In this document: in pieces, positions 1-7,163 of the stretch
How the letters are laid out: each line of letters begins with the position of its first letter
How positions within the stretch are numbered: the stretch's first letter is position 1
Virus record (IMG/VR): IMGVR_UViG_3300047380_000126
Span: 1 to 37,944 of that record
Length of the DNA stretch: 37,944 bases
DNA from: a virus
Direction: 5' to 3' (one strand)
Made by a program: the position numbers and the translations under genes
The notes under the pieces: model-generated
Told to the model about the DNA's origin: nothing
Databases searched by the model: none
What the model saw: the letters and a program-made list of their open reading frames with translations, nothing else

Positions 1-127
1 GACGTAGCGGTCTATTTCGAGGCTACTTTGCGACGGGAAGAACCACCAGATTTCGCTGTTTTGGCCGTTGTTCCAAGCCCAAATCTTCGACTGCTGCGCG
101 GGGTTGAGACCCCCAACACCAAACACG
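1..127. repeat. Terminal direct repeat, left copy
   Basis: These 127 bases are identical to the last 127 bases of the window (37818-37944). An exact repeat of this length at both contig ends is what a de Bruijn assembler with k=127 produces from a circular or circularly permuted molecule. The repeat lies inside a coding sequence that reads in frame across the junction, so it is more likely an assembly overlap than a biological terminal repeat. Confidence 0.93.
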
Positions 128-1065
128 TAGTCGTGGACCGCGCAGGGCAGCTCAGATACTGCGTTGGAATTGAACGCGAAAAACCCACGCTGGCCCATCC
201 AGAATACGCCTTGGTCAACGTCCGCCACCGCCATGCGCGAGATGATGCCGCAGGCAGTGCCGACGCGCTCGAAGCCAAAAACGTAGGGCGGGCCTTGGTA
301 GCGGGCCGTGTGGGCGTCCACGTCAGTAAGGATGAGCGTCTGGCCCTTCGTGCGCACGGCAGTCATGATCTGTCCCGCCGTCTGAAGCTCGATGTCGCCC
401 GCCTCGTTCGTCGCGAGCGGCGTCCACGCGGTGTTGTCCTCGCGGTCACACCACTGGACTTTGCGAGGATTGCGAGTATTGTCAGGATTGCCAGCCCCCA
501 GCGCGAATATGAAGCGCTCTTCTGTAACAATTAGTCCAAGGTTGTTTGTGGGCGCATTGGCGATTTCCGCCGCAGGCGTCGCCGTATCTAGCTGCCACTC
601 AAGAAGCCGCCCGTCGTCTGAGTTGCAGGCGACTAACTTCTCGCCCCAGTTGTCAATCGACCACGTTGTCGCTTCTGAGTAGTTGCCGTGGTCGTCGCGC
701 GGCTGGCCGTAGCGGCCCGTGTCGTAGTACCCGTAGCCGTAGCCCGTTTCAATCGCCGCGTCCGCGCGGCCCGTCGCCAAGTCGAGCGGCGCGACGTCCG
801 TGACTGCGTTGGAGCCAGTCATCACGTTAAGCTCGGTGTGCGATCCGCCCGCCACGTAGGCTGTGCCGTTGTTGGCTTCCCAAGCGTGCATGCCTCGGAT
901 TGGGGCGGTGCTAAAGCTCGCCACGCGCTCCTGCCAGCCGCCGACAGGTCTCAGCGACCCGTCACGCCATCGGACAAGTGAGCCGTCGCGCCATCGGCCA
1001 GATGCGTCGAGATCGGTTCCGATGCGGTAGAACCCTGCGGGTATGTCGAGGGGGATCATCGGCAT
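1..1065 (-). CDS. Tail structural protein, N-terminal part (continues at 37817)
   Basis: This is the first 355 codons of a gene that continues, in frame, at 37817-37383 when the ends are joined, giving a 499-residue protein. The start ATG at 1065 opens MPMIPLDIPAGFYRIG and follows the stop of the collar-type gene at 1069 by 3 bases. The sequence is rich in Trp, Gly and Asp, including a WRDGSLVRWRDGSLRPVGGW stretch near residue 25. Proteins starting like this are common in podoviruses with P22-type portals and are usually named tail, hub or stabilisation protein. That name is recalled from family knowledge, not proved here. No signal peptide or membrane segment is visible. Confidence 0.8.
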   Translation of the reverse strand, partial: MPMIPLDIPAGFYRIGTDLDASGRWRDGSLVRWRDGSLRPVGGWQERVASFSTAPIRGMHAWEANNGTAYVAGGSHTELNVMTGSNAVTDVAPLDLATGRADAAIETGYGYGYYDTGRYGQPRDDHGNYSEATTWSIDNWGEKLVACNSDDGRLLEWQLDTATPAAEIANAPTNNLGLIVTEERFIFALGAGNPDNTRNPRKVQWCDREDNTAWTPLATNEAGDIELQTAGQIMTAVRTKGQTLILTDVDAHTARYQGPPYVFGFERVGTACGIISRMAVADVDQGVFWMGQRGFFAFNSNAVSELPCAVHDYVFGVGGLNPAQQSKIWAWNNGQNSEIWWFFPSQSSLEIDRYV

Positions 1066-1068
1066 GGC

Positions 1069-1755
1069 TTACAGCTTCATGATGTACGCGAGTGCGTAGT
1101 ACGGAGGTCTGTTCTCGTGAGCGGTGCCGCTGCCCTTGGGGCTTGTCGTACCTGAGACACTTACGTTGTGGTTGTGAGCACCACTCCCACCGGTGTAAGT
1201 AGATGTTAGGTAAGAGCCGTAACGGTCTCCATATCCACCGCCGCCTACTGGTCCCGCTTTTAGGTATGTGTGATTGTGATTGCCCGTTGAGGTCGTGCTA
1301 CCTGTCCCGCTAAACGGGTGAGAGTGCGCTGGCATGTTGGCCTCAGAAAGAGCCACCGTGTTGTAGCCACCTGTAGCGCCTACAACGTAGTCCGAACCCG
1401 CGCCTACAATAAAACGGTCACGCAAGTCAGGTACTAGGGTAGCGCCGTGATCAATGCCGTCACACAAGGTCCAGCCTGCTGGTATGTTGGCAATAGCGCC
1501 AGACCACATGATGATGCCGCCAGCGGGGACGAAGCCGAAGCCCGTGCCGCTTGTGTCCACGCCATCCAGTGTGTTCAGCTCAGCCGATGTGGCTGTGACG
1601 TCTGTGCCATTTATGGTCAGCGTGCTTAGGTCCGGGGCGACTGTGCCAGAGGTTCCGTTGAGCGTGTCGACGAGGGTGTCGATGATTGCGTTAAGGTCGG
1701 TTCCCCACGAGTCCTGACTGCCGCCGACGGTGGGCTTATCTACGCTAATTGCCAT
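1069..1755 (-). CDS. Tail-collar-type fibre / receptor-binding protein
   Basis: A 228-residue fibre-like protein. The N-terminal third has the spaced threonine-rich pattern of phage fibre shafts (TATSAELNTLDGVD). Residues about 75-125 match the phage tail-collar pattern: an IMWSGAIANIPAGWTLCDG segment followed by VPDLRDRFIVGAG. The C-terminal third is rich in His-x-His pairs (AHSHPF, NHNHT, AHNHN) and ends HENRPPYYALAYIMKL, the usual tip of collar-domain proteins, whose histidines bind metal in related short fibres. It probably forms a trimeric fibre tip that touches the host surface. It is the last gene of the fibre cassette in transcription order and lies next to the fibre chaperone at 1813-2199. 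The start has AGAGGA 9 bases upstream. Confidence 0.85.
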   Translation of the reverse strand: MAISVDKPTVGGSQDSWGTDLNAIIDTLVDTLNGTSGTVAPDLSTLTINGTDVTATSAELNTLDGVDTSGTGFGFVPAGGIIMWSGAIANIPAGWTLCDGIDHGATLVPDLRDRFIVGAGSDYVVGATGGYNTVALSEANMPAHSHPFSGTGSTTSTGNHNHTYLKAGPVGGGGYGDRYGSYLTSTYTGGSGAHNHNVSVSGTTSPKGSGTAHENRPPYYALAYIMKL

Positions 1756-1812
1756 CTGGTGGTCCTCTCACGGTAAAACTTGGCGCATTGTACACTCGTT
1801 GCGCAGTTATTG

Positions 1813-2199
1813 CTAGGCAGGCTTTGCGGGCCATACTACGTCGTCGAGTGACGTGTATGTATCTGTGATGTCACGAAGTGCTTGGCGGTATGTTGTCTGC
1901 TCTGCTGTCATAGTAATGTCGCTAGAGGCCCACCAGTCTGTAGCTGCAATCAAGCGGTCACGTTCTGCGCGAAGCTCCTTGAGAGGCTGCGCTGCGATCA
2001 GTTCATCACGCTTGGCTACTACAGCCGCCCATGTTGTACCCCAATCGGCAGGGTCGCTGCTTTCAATAGCTGTGCCGTTGTCGTCACTACCAGTGACCTT
2101 AGAGAACATAGTGTTAAACTCTGCTTCTGTCGTCGGATCGCCACGGAGTACCCACTCTGTGACGCCTAGTTCTGTTAGTGCTGTTGAGATTGTTGTCAT
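1813..2199 (-). CDS. Putative tail fibre assembly chaperone (Phage_tail_APC-like)
   Basis: A 128-residue protein whose C-terminal half (residues about 75-128) has the pattern LRAERDRLIAATDWWASSD, then an MTAEQTTYRQALRDI stretch and VVWPAKP. This is characteristic of small chaperones that help fibre trimers assemble. It is soluble, with no membrane segment. It starts 4 bases after the stop of the C1q-like fibre protein at 2204 and is followed by the collar-domain fibre after a 57-base gap. It is the second such protein in the cassette; the other is at 4295-4612. Function is inferred from pattern and context. Confidence 0.7.
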   Translation of the reverse strand: MTTISTALTELGVTEWVLRGDPTTEAEFNTMFSKVTGSDDNGTAIESSDPADWGTTWAAVVAKRDELIAAQPLKELRAERDRLIAATDWWASSDITMTAEQTTYRQALRDITDTYTSLDDVVWPAKPA

Positions 2200-2203
2200 T
2201 GTA

Positions 2204-2686
2204 TTATCCTATCAAGTATCCCATAAAAGAACTCCAGTTATCACCGTCTCCATACACAACTGACCCACTACTTGAGGCAACAACCTTTACAGTGTCACCA
2301 GCAGTAAAGGGGCCAACGTGATTTACTGTAACCGTCTCATGTCCACCTGATTGAGCGTTTCTAGAGGAGGAGAGAAAAGTGTTCGTATTGGCTAGTAGGC
2401 GAACATCGTATTGAATTGTGCTGTTGGTTGGTAGCCACTGGCATGAAAAAAAGTAAACCCCATCAACAGGACAGGTGAATATGCTATTTAAGAAGTTATT
2501 GCCTTGGTCGAAAGTCTCAACTGTAAAAGTAATAACTTCATTGTTTGTAGTTGTAGTTTGAGATGTGTTTTTTCTGGCCTTAAACGCTGGCTGATAAGGC
2601 AGAGTTACACGACCACCACTATCAATGGTCAGACCTGCTGTACCCGCAGCATTCTGGATTTGATCGACTTTGATTATGCTGGTCAT
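2204..2686 (-). CDS. C1q/TNF-like fibre protein
   Basis: A 160-residue protein. The N-terminus (MTSIIKVDQIQNAAGTAGLTID) is a common phage fibre anchor. The remainder reads as a C1q-like jelly-roll: FKARKNTS near residue 35, FTCPVDGVYFFSCQW near residue 90 (the PxxGxYxF pattern of C1q domains), and a Gly-rich end SSFMGYLIG. C1q-like domains in phages form trimeric receptor-binding heads. The gene overlaps the preceding one by 4 bases (ATGA). It lacks the C-terminal signature shared by its two upstream neighbours, so it is not simply a third copy of them. Confidence 0.72.
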   Translation of the reverse strand: MTSIIKVDQIQNAAGTAGLTIDSGGRVTLPYQPAFKARKNTSQTTTTNNEVITFTVETFDQGNNFLNSIFTCPVDGVYFFSCQWLPTNSTIQYDVRLLANTNTFLSSSRNAQSGGHETVTVNHVGPFTAGDTVKVVASSSGSVVYGDGDNWSSFMGYLIG

Positions 2687-3234
2687 TGTGCGATCTCCGT
2701 TACTGTTAGCGTCGAAATGGGCGTGGCGAAGTAATCAGTACTATCGGGGTCGGAGTGAGGGTTATAGTTTAAACCGATGGTGTAAGTAGTAAGACCGTTA
2801 AGCTGAAGATCATACGTGCAGTCTGAGGTGGTGGCGGGAGCGTCTAAGTAGCTTGCTGTCACTGTCCCCCAGCTATTCCTCGCTACTGTACCCTCATATC
2901 TGTTATCTACAAAGGTAGCCCTTGCCCTAGTCCCTCTAGCATCGCCAATACCAATAGCAGCCTGGTTCCGTCTGAGCCTGCCTTGGATTTCCCAATATGC
3001 GCTACCTATAGATGCGCTTACTTCAACAAGGAACTTGCTGCTGGCGTTTTTCGGCGTGAGGGTTACACTCAGTGGGGTAGTATACCAAGTAGTTCCGTTG
3101 CCCCCGCCCGTCCATGTGGTTGTCAAAACAGACTGCTGTATCTGCAAAACACTCCCAGCTAGCGGCTTCAGGTCAGGTATCTCCACTTGGCTACCCAAGT
3201 TAGGCTCTAGGTTATCTACATAGAGAGTACTCAT
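2683..3234 (-). CDS. Fibre protein, paralogue of the 3231-3842 product
   Basis: A 183-residue fibre protein. It starts MSTLYVDNLEPNLG, the 'T-L-x-V-x-N-L' anchor seen in many marine phage fibres, and ends STLTVTEIAQ. It is visibly related to its upstream neighbour at 3231-3842: both carry S(V)LQIQQ/VIQVVQ, TLTPKNASSK/TITPKSVDSK and the EIAQ end, in the same order. This indicates duplication followed by divergence. It overlaps both neighbours by 4 bases (ATGA), which implies translational coupling. Its precise place on the virion is unknown; a receptor-binding or accessory fibre role is inferred. Confidence 0.72.
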   Translation of the reverse strand: MSTLYVDNLEPNLGSQVEIPDLKPLAGSVLQIQQSVLTTTWTGGGNGTTWYTTPLSVTLTPKNASSKFLVEVSASIGSAYWEIQGRLRRNQAAIGIGDARGTRARATFVDNRYEGTVARNSWGTVTASYLDAPATTSDCTYDLQLNGLTTYTIGLNYNPHSDPDSTDYFATPISTLTVTEIAQ

Positions 3235-3842
3235 TGTGCGATCTCCATTAGGGTGATGGTAGACAAGGGTACTGCATCATACCCATCTGCGCCGCCGTTT
3301 TGGTAAAGCTCGCTTCGGTTTAAGTACCAACTCCGCGCGTTATATGAAGAAACTTGTATTTTGTAAGTAACTGGGAAAGTAGAACTTTGACCATTAAGAG
3401 GGTCATCTAAGTATGTGTTATTCAATAGGCTGAAATGATAGGTTGAATCGCTAGCGTGACTAGTATAAGAGTTTACCGCTGATGTAGCTACGCCTCTGCC
3501 ACCTTCTGCCGTTCCAAGACCTACAGGCGTGTCAATAAAGGCTATACGTCTAACTATCCTAGATTTGACTTGGTAAAGACTTGTCCCCAAGTGAACAGTG
3601 TAATTCACAAGAACCTTGCTATCGACAGACTTAGGGGTAATTGTAGCTTGAAGGCCGCTTTCGTAATAAGTATTTGCCCCGCTACCAGTTGCCCCAGAAG
3701 CTGTCGTCCCTAGCGTACCCTGAACCACCTGTATGACATGCCCTGCGGCATATAACTCATGGCTGCTAGGAACGATAATCTTATTCGCATTAGCCCCAGA
3801 TGATGGTCCCTGCAAATTCTGTACTGTTAGTGTGCCAGCCAT
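3231..3842 (-). CDS. Fibre protein, paralogue of the 2683-3234 product
   Basis: A 203-residue protein with the fibre anchor MAGTLTVQNLQGPSSG at the start and STITLMEIAQ at the end. The central region follows the same block order as the protein at 2683-3234 (VIQVVQ, ITPKSVDSKVLVNY, RIVRR, SYLD-like segments). The two are paralogues that differ mainly by insertions. Similar domains occur in cyanophage and other marine phage fibre genes, where their exact role is unproven. The start follows the upstream stop directly (TAAATG). No catalytic motif is visible. Confidence 0.72.
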   Translation of the reverse strand: MAGTLTVQNLQGPSSGANANKIIVPSSHELYAAGHVIQVVQGTLGTTASGATGSGANTYYESGLQATITPKSVDSKVLVNYTVHLGTSLYQVKSRIVRRIAFIDTPVGLGTAEGGRGVATSAVNSYTSHASDSTYHFSLLNNTYLDDPLNGQSSTFPVTYKIQVSSYNARSWYLNRSELYQNGGADGYDAVPLSTITLMEIAQ

Positions 3843-4295
3843 TTATACCACCGTTAAGTTGCCGTTGACAGTGAGGGTAACACCAGTAGCGAGGGTTAGT
3901 GGCCCTGCGCACGAGGCGTTCTCGTCTGCGTCAATGGTTACGTTTGAGTTGAGGGTCTGCTCATTCACTCTGAAGATGTCGGCTGCGCCTGTGGCTGTAC
4001 CTACAGTGCCACGATCACCCTTGTAGTACCCGCCCGAATTAGCAGTCTCAAAGGTAGTGTAAGCCACGACCTCAAGAACGTCACCAACCGCAGCGCCCGT
4101 AGTGAGTACTACATCAGAGCCGTTGCCCGCTGTGTAGTCTGTGCCATTCTGTAGGTGAACACCGTTGAGGTACACGTCGAGAAAGCTAGGGGTGTAGCCG
4201 CCTGTAGCAAAGCTCGTCTGCCCCGCTGTAGCTGTGAAGATGTCCCGCGTCTGCGTGGCCTGTGGGACTGGCTGTGTGCCTATGTAGCCGCTCAT
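3843..4295 (-). CDS. Fibre protein with MSGYIGTQPVPQATQT anchor
   Basis: A 150-residue protein. Its N-terminus MSGYIGTQPVPQATQT and the next block, FTATAGQTSFATGGYTPSFL and DVYLNGVHLQNGTDY, are highly typical of marine phage tail fibres, where this small beta domain connects fibres to the tail. The C-terminal 40 residues (NVTIDADENASCAGPLTLA) look like a short beta-helical repeat shaft. The start overlaps the chaperone stop by one base (TAATG). It is short for a fibre, so it probably works together with other cassette members. Confidence 0.78.
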   Translation of the reverse strand: MSGYIGTQPVPQATQTRDIFTATAGQTSFATGGYTPSFLDVYLNGVHLQNGTDYTAGNGSDVVLTTGAAVGDVLEVVAYTTFETANSGGYYKGDRGTVGTATGAADIFRVNEQTLNSNVTIDADENASCAGPLTLATGVTLTVNGNLTVV

Positions 4296-4612
4296 TAGGG
4301 TGTCTCCAGTGTTCTAATCTCTTCACGCCAAGCCTGTCTGTCGGCAATGACGTCAGCTTTGTCCTGATCATAGTCAGGTAGAGCTACGTAGTCCGTCTCT
4401 TGCAACATCTTCTTTAGTTCTGCGATGCGAGCATCTGAGGTGCGACTTGCAGTAAGTGTGGACAACTCAGTGTCATAAGAGGAGCGCTGCTCTGCAGTCA
4501 GACCGTCTAGATCAGACCAAGTGTCGCCATCATCTACAGAGAACTCCGTATCGCTTCTTACTGAGAAGTCATTGTGGCCCAGCGTCAGGGCGAGTGCTTT
4601 TAAGTCTATCAT
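4295..4612 (-). CDS. Putative tail fibre assembly chaperone
   Basis: A 105-residue, mostly helical and charged protein. The C-terminal half contains ARIAELKKMLQETDYVALPD followed by a DRQAWREEIRTLE stretch. This 'LKxxLxxTDYVxLPDY…RQAWRxEIRxLE' pattern is typical of phage fibre-assembly (XkdW/DUF4376/APC-like) proteins. It lies between two fibre genes and overlaps the upstream one by 4 bases. Together with 1813-2199 it gives the genome two putative chaperones, which fits two different fibre sets. The assignment rests on pattern recognition. Confidence 0.65.
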   Translation of the reverse strand: MIDLKALALTLGHNDFSVRSDTEFSVDDGDTWSDLDGLTAEQRSSYDTELSTLTASRTSDARIAELKKMLQETDYVALPDYDQDKADVIADRQAWREEIRTLETP

Positions 4613-5196
4613 GGTTCATACTCCATATAGAACAGTCGCCCATCATCTATCCTACTTATGGCGTCGTAGACTTCATAATGGCGAATTGCTACATCCCAGA
4701 CGCCGTTGGAGTTCAATTCACTCTGAGAGAGATCAACAGGAAGCGTCGCTGGTACTTCTTGAACGCCTGATGTAGTGCCAGTCTCAGTGCGCTGGTTTAC
4801 TGCGAGACTTCCATGCGCCGCCCAACTCCCGATAGAGTCAACGTAGTACACCCTAGCGTTACTAGCCATATCTCCGTCATTCTGCTCACCATCCGCCTCC
4901 GTCCGAAAATAGAACCACCCAAGCAGTTTGCTGGTTGATGTCGTTGGTGTTATCTGAAAGCGAGTAGCTGTTTGAAAGGTTTGTGACGTTGTGCTGTAAG
5001 CTGTGGCGTCATACAGGTTTCCCACGGTAATAATCGTGCCGCCGCCTATGAATTGGTTGGCTGTGACGTTACCTGATGTGATGAGGTTACCCGTCATAGT
5101 GTCGCCAGCCACTTGCACAAACTCTGCGTCAGCCTCAGTGCGCCTATAGCCGTCTACCTGCGTGACGCTGGCCTTTGATCCAATGTAACCAGCCAT
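4609..5196 (-). CDS. Fibre protein with MAGYIGSKASVTQVDGY anchor
   Basis: A 195-residue protein that begins MAGYIGSKASVTQVDGY, a standard tail-fibre anchor, followed by FVQVAGDTMTGNLITSGNV, a shaft motif (DTMTGxL) of many fibres. The C-terminal part (FQITPTTSTSKLLGWFYFR onward) resembles the TPxxxxSKxL block of the paralogues at 2683 and 3231, so all three may share a distal domain. TAATG overlap with the upstream gene indicates translational coupling. A receptor-binding or accessory fibre role is likely. Confidence 0.75.
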   Translation of the reverse strand: MAGYIGSKASVTQVDGYRRTEADAEFVQVAGDTMTGNLITSGNVTANQFIGGGTIITVGNLYDATAYSTTSQTFQTATRFQITPTTSTSKLLGWFYFRTEADGEQNDGDMASNARVYYVDSIGSWAAHGSLAVNQRTETGTTSGVQEVPATLPVDLSQSELNSNGVWDVAIRHYEVYDAISRIDDGRLFYMEYEP

Positions 5197-5504
5197 TATG
5201 TCTGCTCCAGTACGCTCAGGATCACATCTGCTGACGTTGCAGTGTCAGAGGTGACAACAACAGTGTCAGTCGTCTCAAGGATGATCTTGCCGTCTAGCAC
5301 CGATAGGGCAGAACCAGCAGGGATAGGGGCATCCTTAATGACGTAGACGCCAGCAGCCTGTACGTCGATCTTGATCTGGCTTGCTGTGGTATTGGCGACT
5401 GTCAGGCCGATAGTCACCGAAGTCGTACTAGCTGGGACTGTGTATGTCGTGACAGCAGATGTGCCTACCGATGCTGACGTGTAGTTCTTGAATGTGTTTG
5501 CCAT
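5196..5504 (-). CDS. Small beta-sandwich virion protein
   Basis: A 102-residue protein rich in Thr, Val and Ser with no Cys, predicted by eye to be all-beta. The pattern TFKNYTSASVGTSAVTTYTV, then IGLTVANTT, IPAGSALSVLDG and VTSDT recurs in small structural proteins next to fibre genes in marine phages. Its role there (adaptor, decoration or fibre base) is not established. The start has AGGA about 8 bases upstream, and the gene is separated from the fibre gene at 5509 by only 4 bases. Confidence 0.62.
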   Translation of the reverse strand: MANTFKNYTSASVGTSAVTTYTVPASTTSVTIGLTVANTTASQIKIDVQAAGVYVIKDAPIPAGSALSVLDGKIILETTDTVVVTSDTATSADVILSVLEQT

Positions 5505-5508
5505 GTGC

Positions 5509-6432
5509 TTATCCTAACGCGATTGCGAGCGCCAAGGCGTCAGCCTCTGCGGCTGCGGGTGTCGTGTATCCAGCGGCAGCGTGATCGCCCCAGCCGTATG
5601 CGGTGTCAGCGCTAGTACCTTGCGCGGCTGTGGCGTAGTCCGTAGCGGCTGTGGCGGCTGCTGTGCCGAGCGTAGGTAGCCCGCTCAAGTCAGCATACGC
5701 GCCAGACGTCGCCACCGTTGACAAGTCCGCAGGCTGCACAGCCGTGTCGGCCAGCGCGCCCTGCGCGGCTGTGGCGAGCGTTGACGTCTCAACAGAGCCA
5801 TCGACCCACACAGACCCGTCGTAGATGCGCACGATGTTGTCCGTGGTGTTGTAGTACCAGTCGCCAGCCGTCAGGGCTGCACCCAAGCCGTCAACCGACG
5901 GGTCGGACGCCTGCGCGCCTAAGTACAGGCCGTCGATTGCGTCCTTCGCAGCCTCGGCAGCAGCCTGTGCGGTCTCGGCGTTGGTCTCTGCCGTCTCTGC
6001 GGCTGCCTGCGCCGTCTCAGACGCTGCCTGCGCCGTCTGGGCGGCTGTAGCTGACGTAGCCGCGCTAGAAGCGCTGGTAGACGCCTCGGACGCCTTGGTG
6101 GTCGCTGTCGCCGCGCTTGTGGACGCCTCAGACGCCTTGGTCGTGGCTGTTGCTGCTGACGCTGCGGCGTTGGTCTCCGCCGTCTCAGCGTTAGTCTCTG
6201 CCGTCTCTGCGGCTGTCTCAGAGAGAGCTGCCGCTGCGGCACTGGCTGCGGCTGCGTCCTTGGACGCCTCGGCCTGCTCCGTAAAGTCCTCGACGTTGTC
6301 AACGCCTGTGTCGCTAATCATGCCAGAGCGCTGCGTGTAGCTTGTGTCTGTGGGCGTCAGATCGTCGGTGACGTTATCTGCGTCCGTGTCTGACGTCATG
6401 CCCGCAGACTGGCTCCAGTTTGTCGTTGCCAT
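5509..6432 (-). CDS. Tail fibre protein with long Ala-rich coiled coil
   Basis: A 307-residue fibre. Residues about 45-170 are an Ala/Glu/Thr/Ser heptad-like repeat (blocks such as AETAETNAETAETN and TKASEASTSAATA), expected to form a long trimeric coiled-coil shaft. After it comes a small domain with LYLGAQASDPSVDG and DWYYNTTDNIVRIYDG, a motif common at fibre joints, then the Ala-rich YADLSGLPTLGTAA and YGWGDHAAAGY segments common to fibre ends. It is probably the main fibre; the later small genes would supply tip or accessory parts. It overlaps the adaptor gene by one base (TGATG). The repetitive DNA is GC-rich and prone to slippage. Confidence 0.85.
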   Translation of the reverse strand: MATTNWSQSAGMTSDTDADNVTDDLTPTDTSYTQRSGMISDTGVDNVEDFTEQAEASKDAAAASAAAAALSETAAETAETNAETAETNAAASAATATTKASEASTSAATATTKASEASTSASSAATSATAAQTAQAASETAQAAAETAETNAETAQAAAEAAKDAIDGLYLGAQASDPSVDGLGAALTAGDWYYNTTDNIVRIYDGSVWVDGSVETSTLATAAQGALADTAVQPADLSTVATSGAYADLSGLPTLGTAAATAATDYATAAQGTSADTAYGWGDHAAAGYTTPAAAEADALALAIALG

Positions 6433-7037
6433 CAGCGAGGCACTCCCATGCGTAGCGGCCCTGCGGTCTGGCCCTTCTGGCTTTCCAAGTTGAGCTTCTC
6501 AACGCCCGCTTGGTACAAGGCACCCCAGATAGCCGCGCGGGCGTCATCCGTGAGGTAGGGCGCGGAATGCACCAGTGCACCGTACAGCAGCACGTCAGGC
6601 GCGTCGGTCAGCAGCCAGTTGGTTGTGTCAGTGTCACTTAGCGCTGGGATGCGCGCGTAGTACAGCATAGAGATGTCAGTCGCCGCGCTGGGTGTCGGGT
6701 AGAACTCAATCTGGTCTGCCGTCATGCGGATGTAGCGAGGCTCAGCCGATGCGTTAGACCCCTCCCGGCGCTGGGCCATCTCAGACGCTGAGATCGTCTG
6801 GAGCATCTTGCCAGTCGTCAGCGCGACCAGCTTGATCTCCAGCCAGTCATTGGGCAGGTTCTCATAGCGCTCATCGACAGATGTCGTGACGCGCTTCTCC
6901 TGCTTCCAGTGTCGCACGTCGCGCGCGATCTGCGCCTCGGCCAGCGAGATGAACGTCGGGATCACCGCCGTCAGGTCGTCCCTGTTGAGGAAGTCGGCAA
7001 CCGCCGTTTTTAGCTCTGCGTATGTTGTGATTGCCAT
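6432..7037 (-). CDS. Phage adaptor protein (head-to-tail connector)
   Basis: A 201-residue protein whose N-terminus, TYAELKTAVADFLNRDDL followed by IPTFISLAEAQIARDVRH, is the recognised start of the phage adaptor family. This family sits beneath the portal in podovirus-like virions and links it to the tail. Later blocks (YENLPNDWLEI, YIRMTADQIEFYPTP, LYYARIPAL, DAPDVLLYGAL) fit the same family. The start ATG at 7037 follows the stop of the small basic gene with no gap. It precedes the fibre genes in transcription order, as expected for a neck protein. Confidence 0.85.
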   Translation of the reverse strand: MAITTYAELKTAVADFLNRDDLTAVIPTFISLAEAQIARDVRHWKQEKRVTTSVDERYENLPNDWLEIKLVALTTGKMLQTISASEMAQRREGSNASAEPRYIRMTADQIEFYPTPSAATDISMLYYARIPALSDTDTTNWLLTDAPDVLLYGALVHSAPYLTDDARAAIWGALYQAGVEKLNLESQKGQTAGPLRMGVPR

Positions 7038-7163
7038 TTAACAGTCCCACGCTTTTCTGGACCAGTAGTTGGCCGACAGTTTCGATGATTTACCCTTTAT
7101 ACCACCAGAACGCGCGCAATACGAAGACTTTCGCTTTGCCTGATCTTTCTTGGTGCGGGGCAT
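7038..7163 (-). CDS. Small basic phage protein (41 aa)
   Basis: A 41-residue, strongly basic protein starting MPRTKKDQAKRKSSYCARSG and ending SANYWSRKAWDC. It begins on the stop of the upstream gene (TAATG) with AAGGA about 10 bases upstream, and the adaptor gene starts right after its stop, so it fills the gap exactly. Similar tiny Lys/Arg/Cys proteins are common between late genes of podo- and myophages; their function is unknown. The two Cys (residues 16 and 41) could be structural. Confidence 0.75.
   Translation of the reverse strand: MPRTKKDQAKRKSSYCARSGGIKGKSSKLSANYWSRKAWDC

Noticed and set aside
1-127. Biological direct terminal repeat as in T7-type phages
   Set aside because: The length is exactly a usual assembler k value and it lies inside an intact gene; real terminal repeats are normally in non-coding DNA.
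5919-6302. Long Arg/Pro/Gln-rich and Ala/Val-rich frames in the other frames of the fibre gene
   Set aside because: They are shadows of the repetitive coiled-coil DNA at 5509-6432; the composition is that of a frame-shifted Ala/Thr/Glu repeat.
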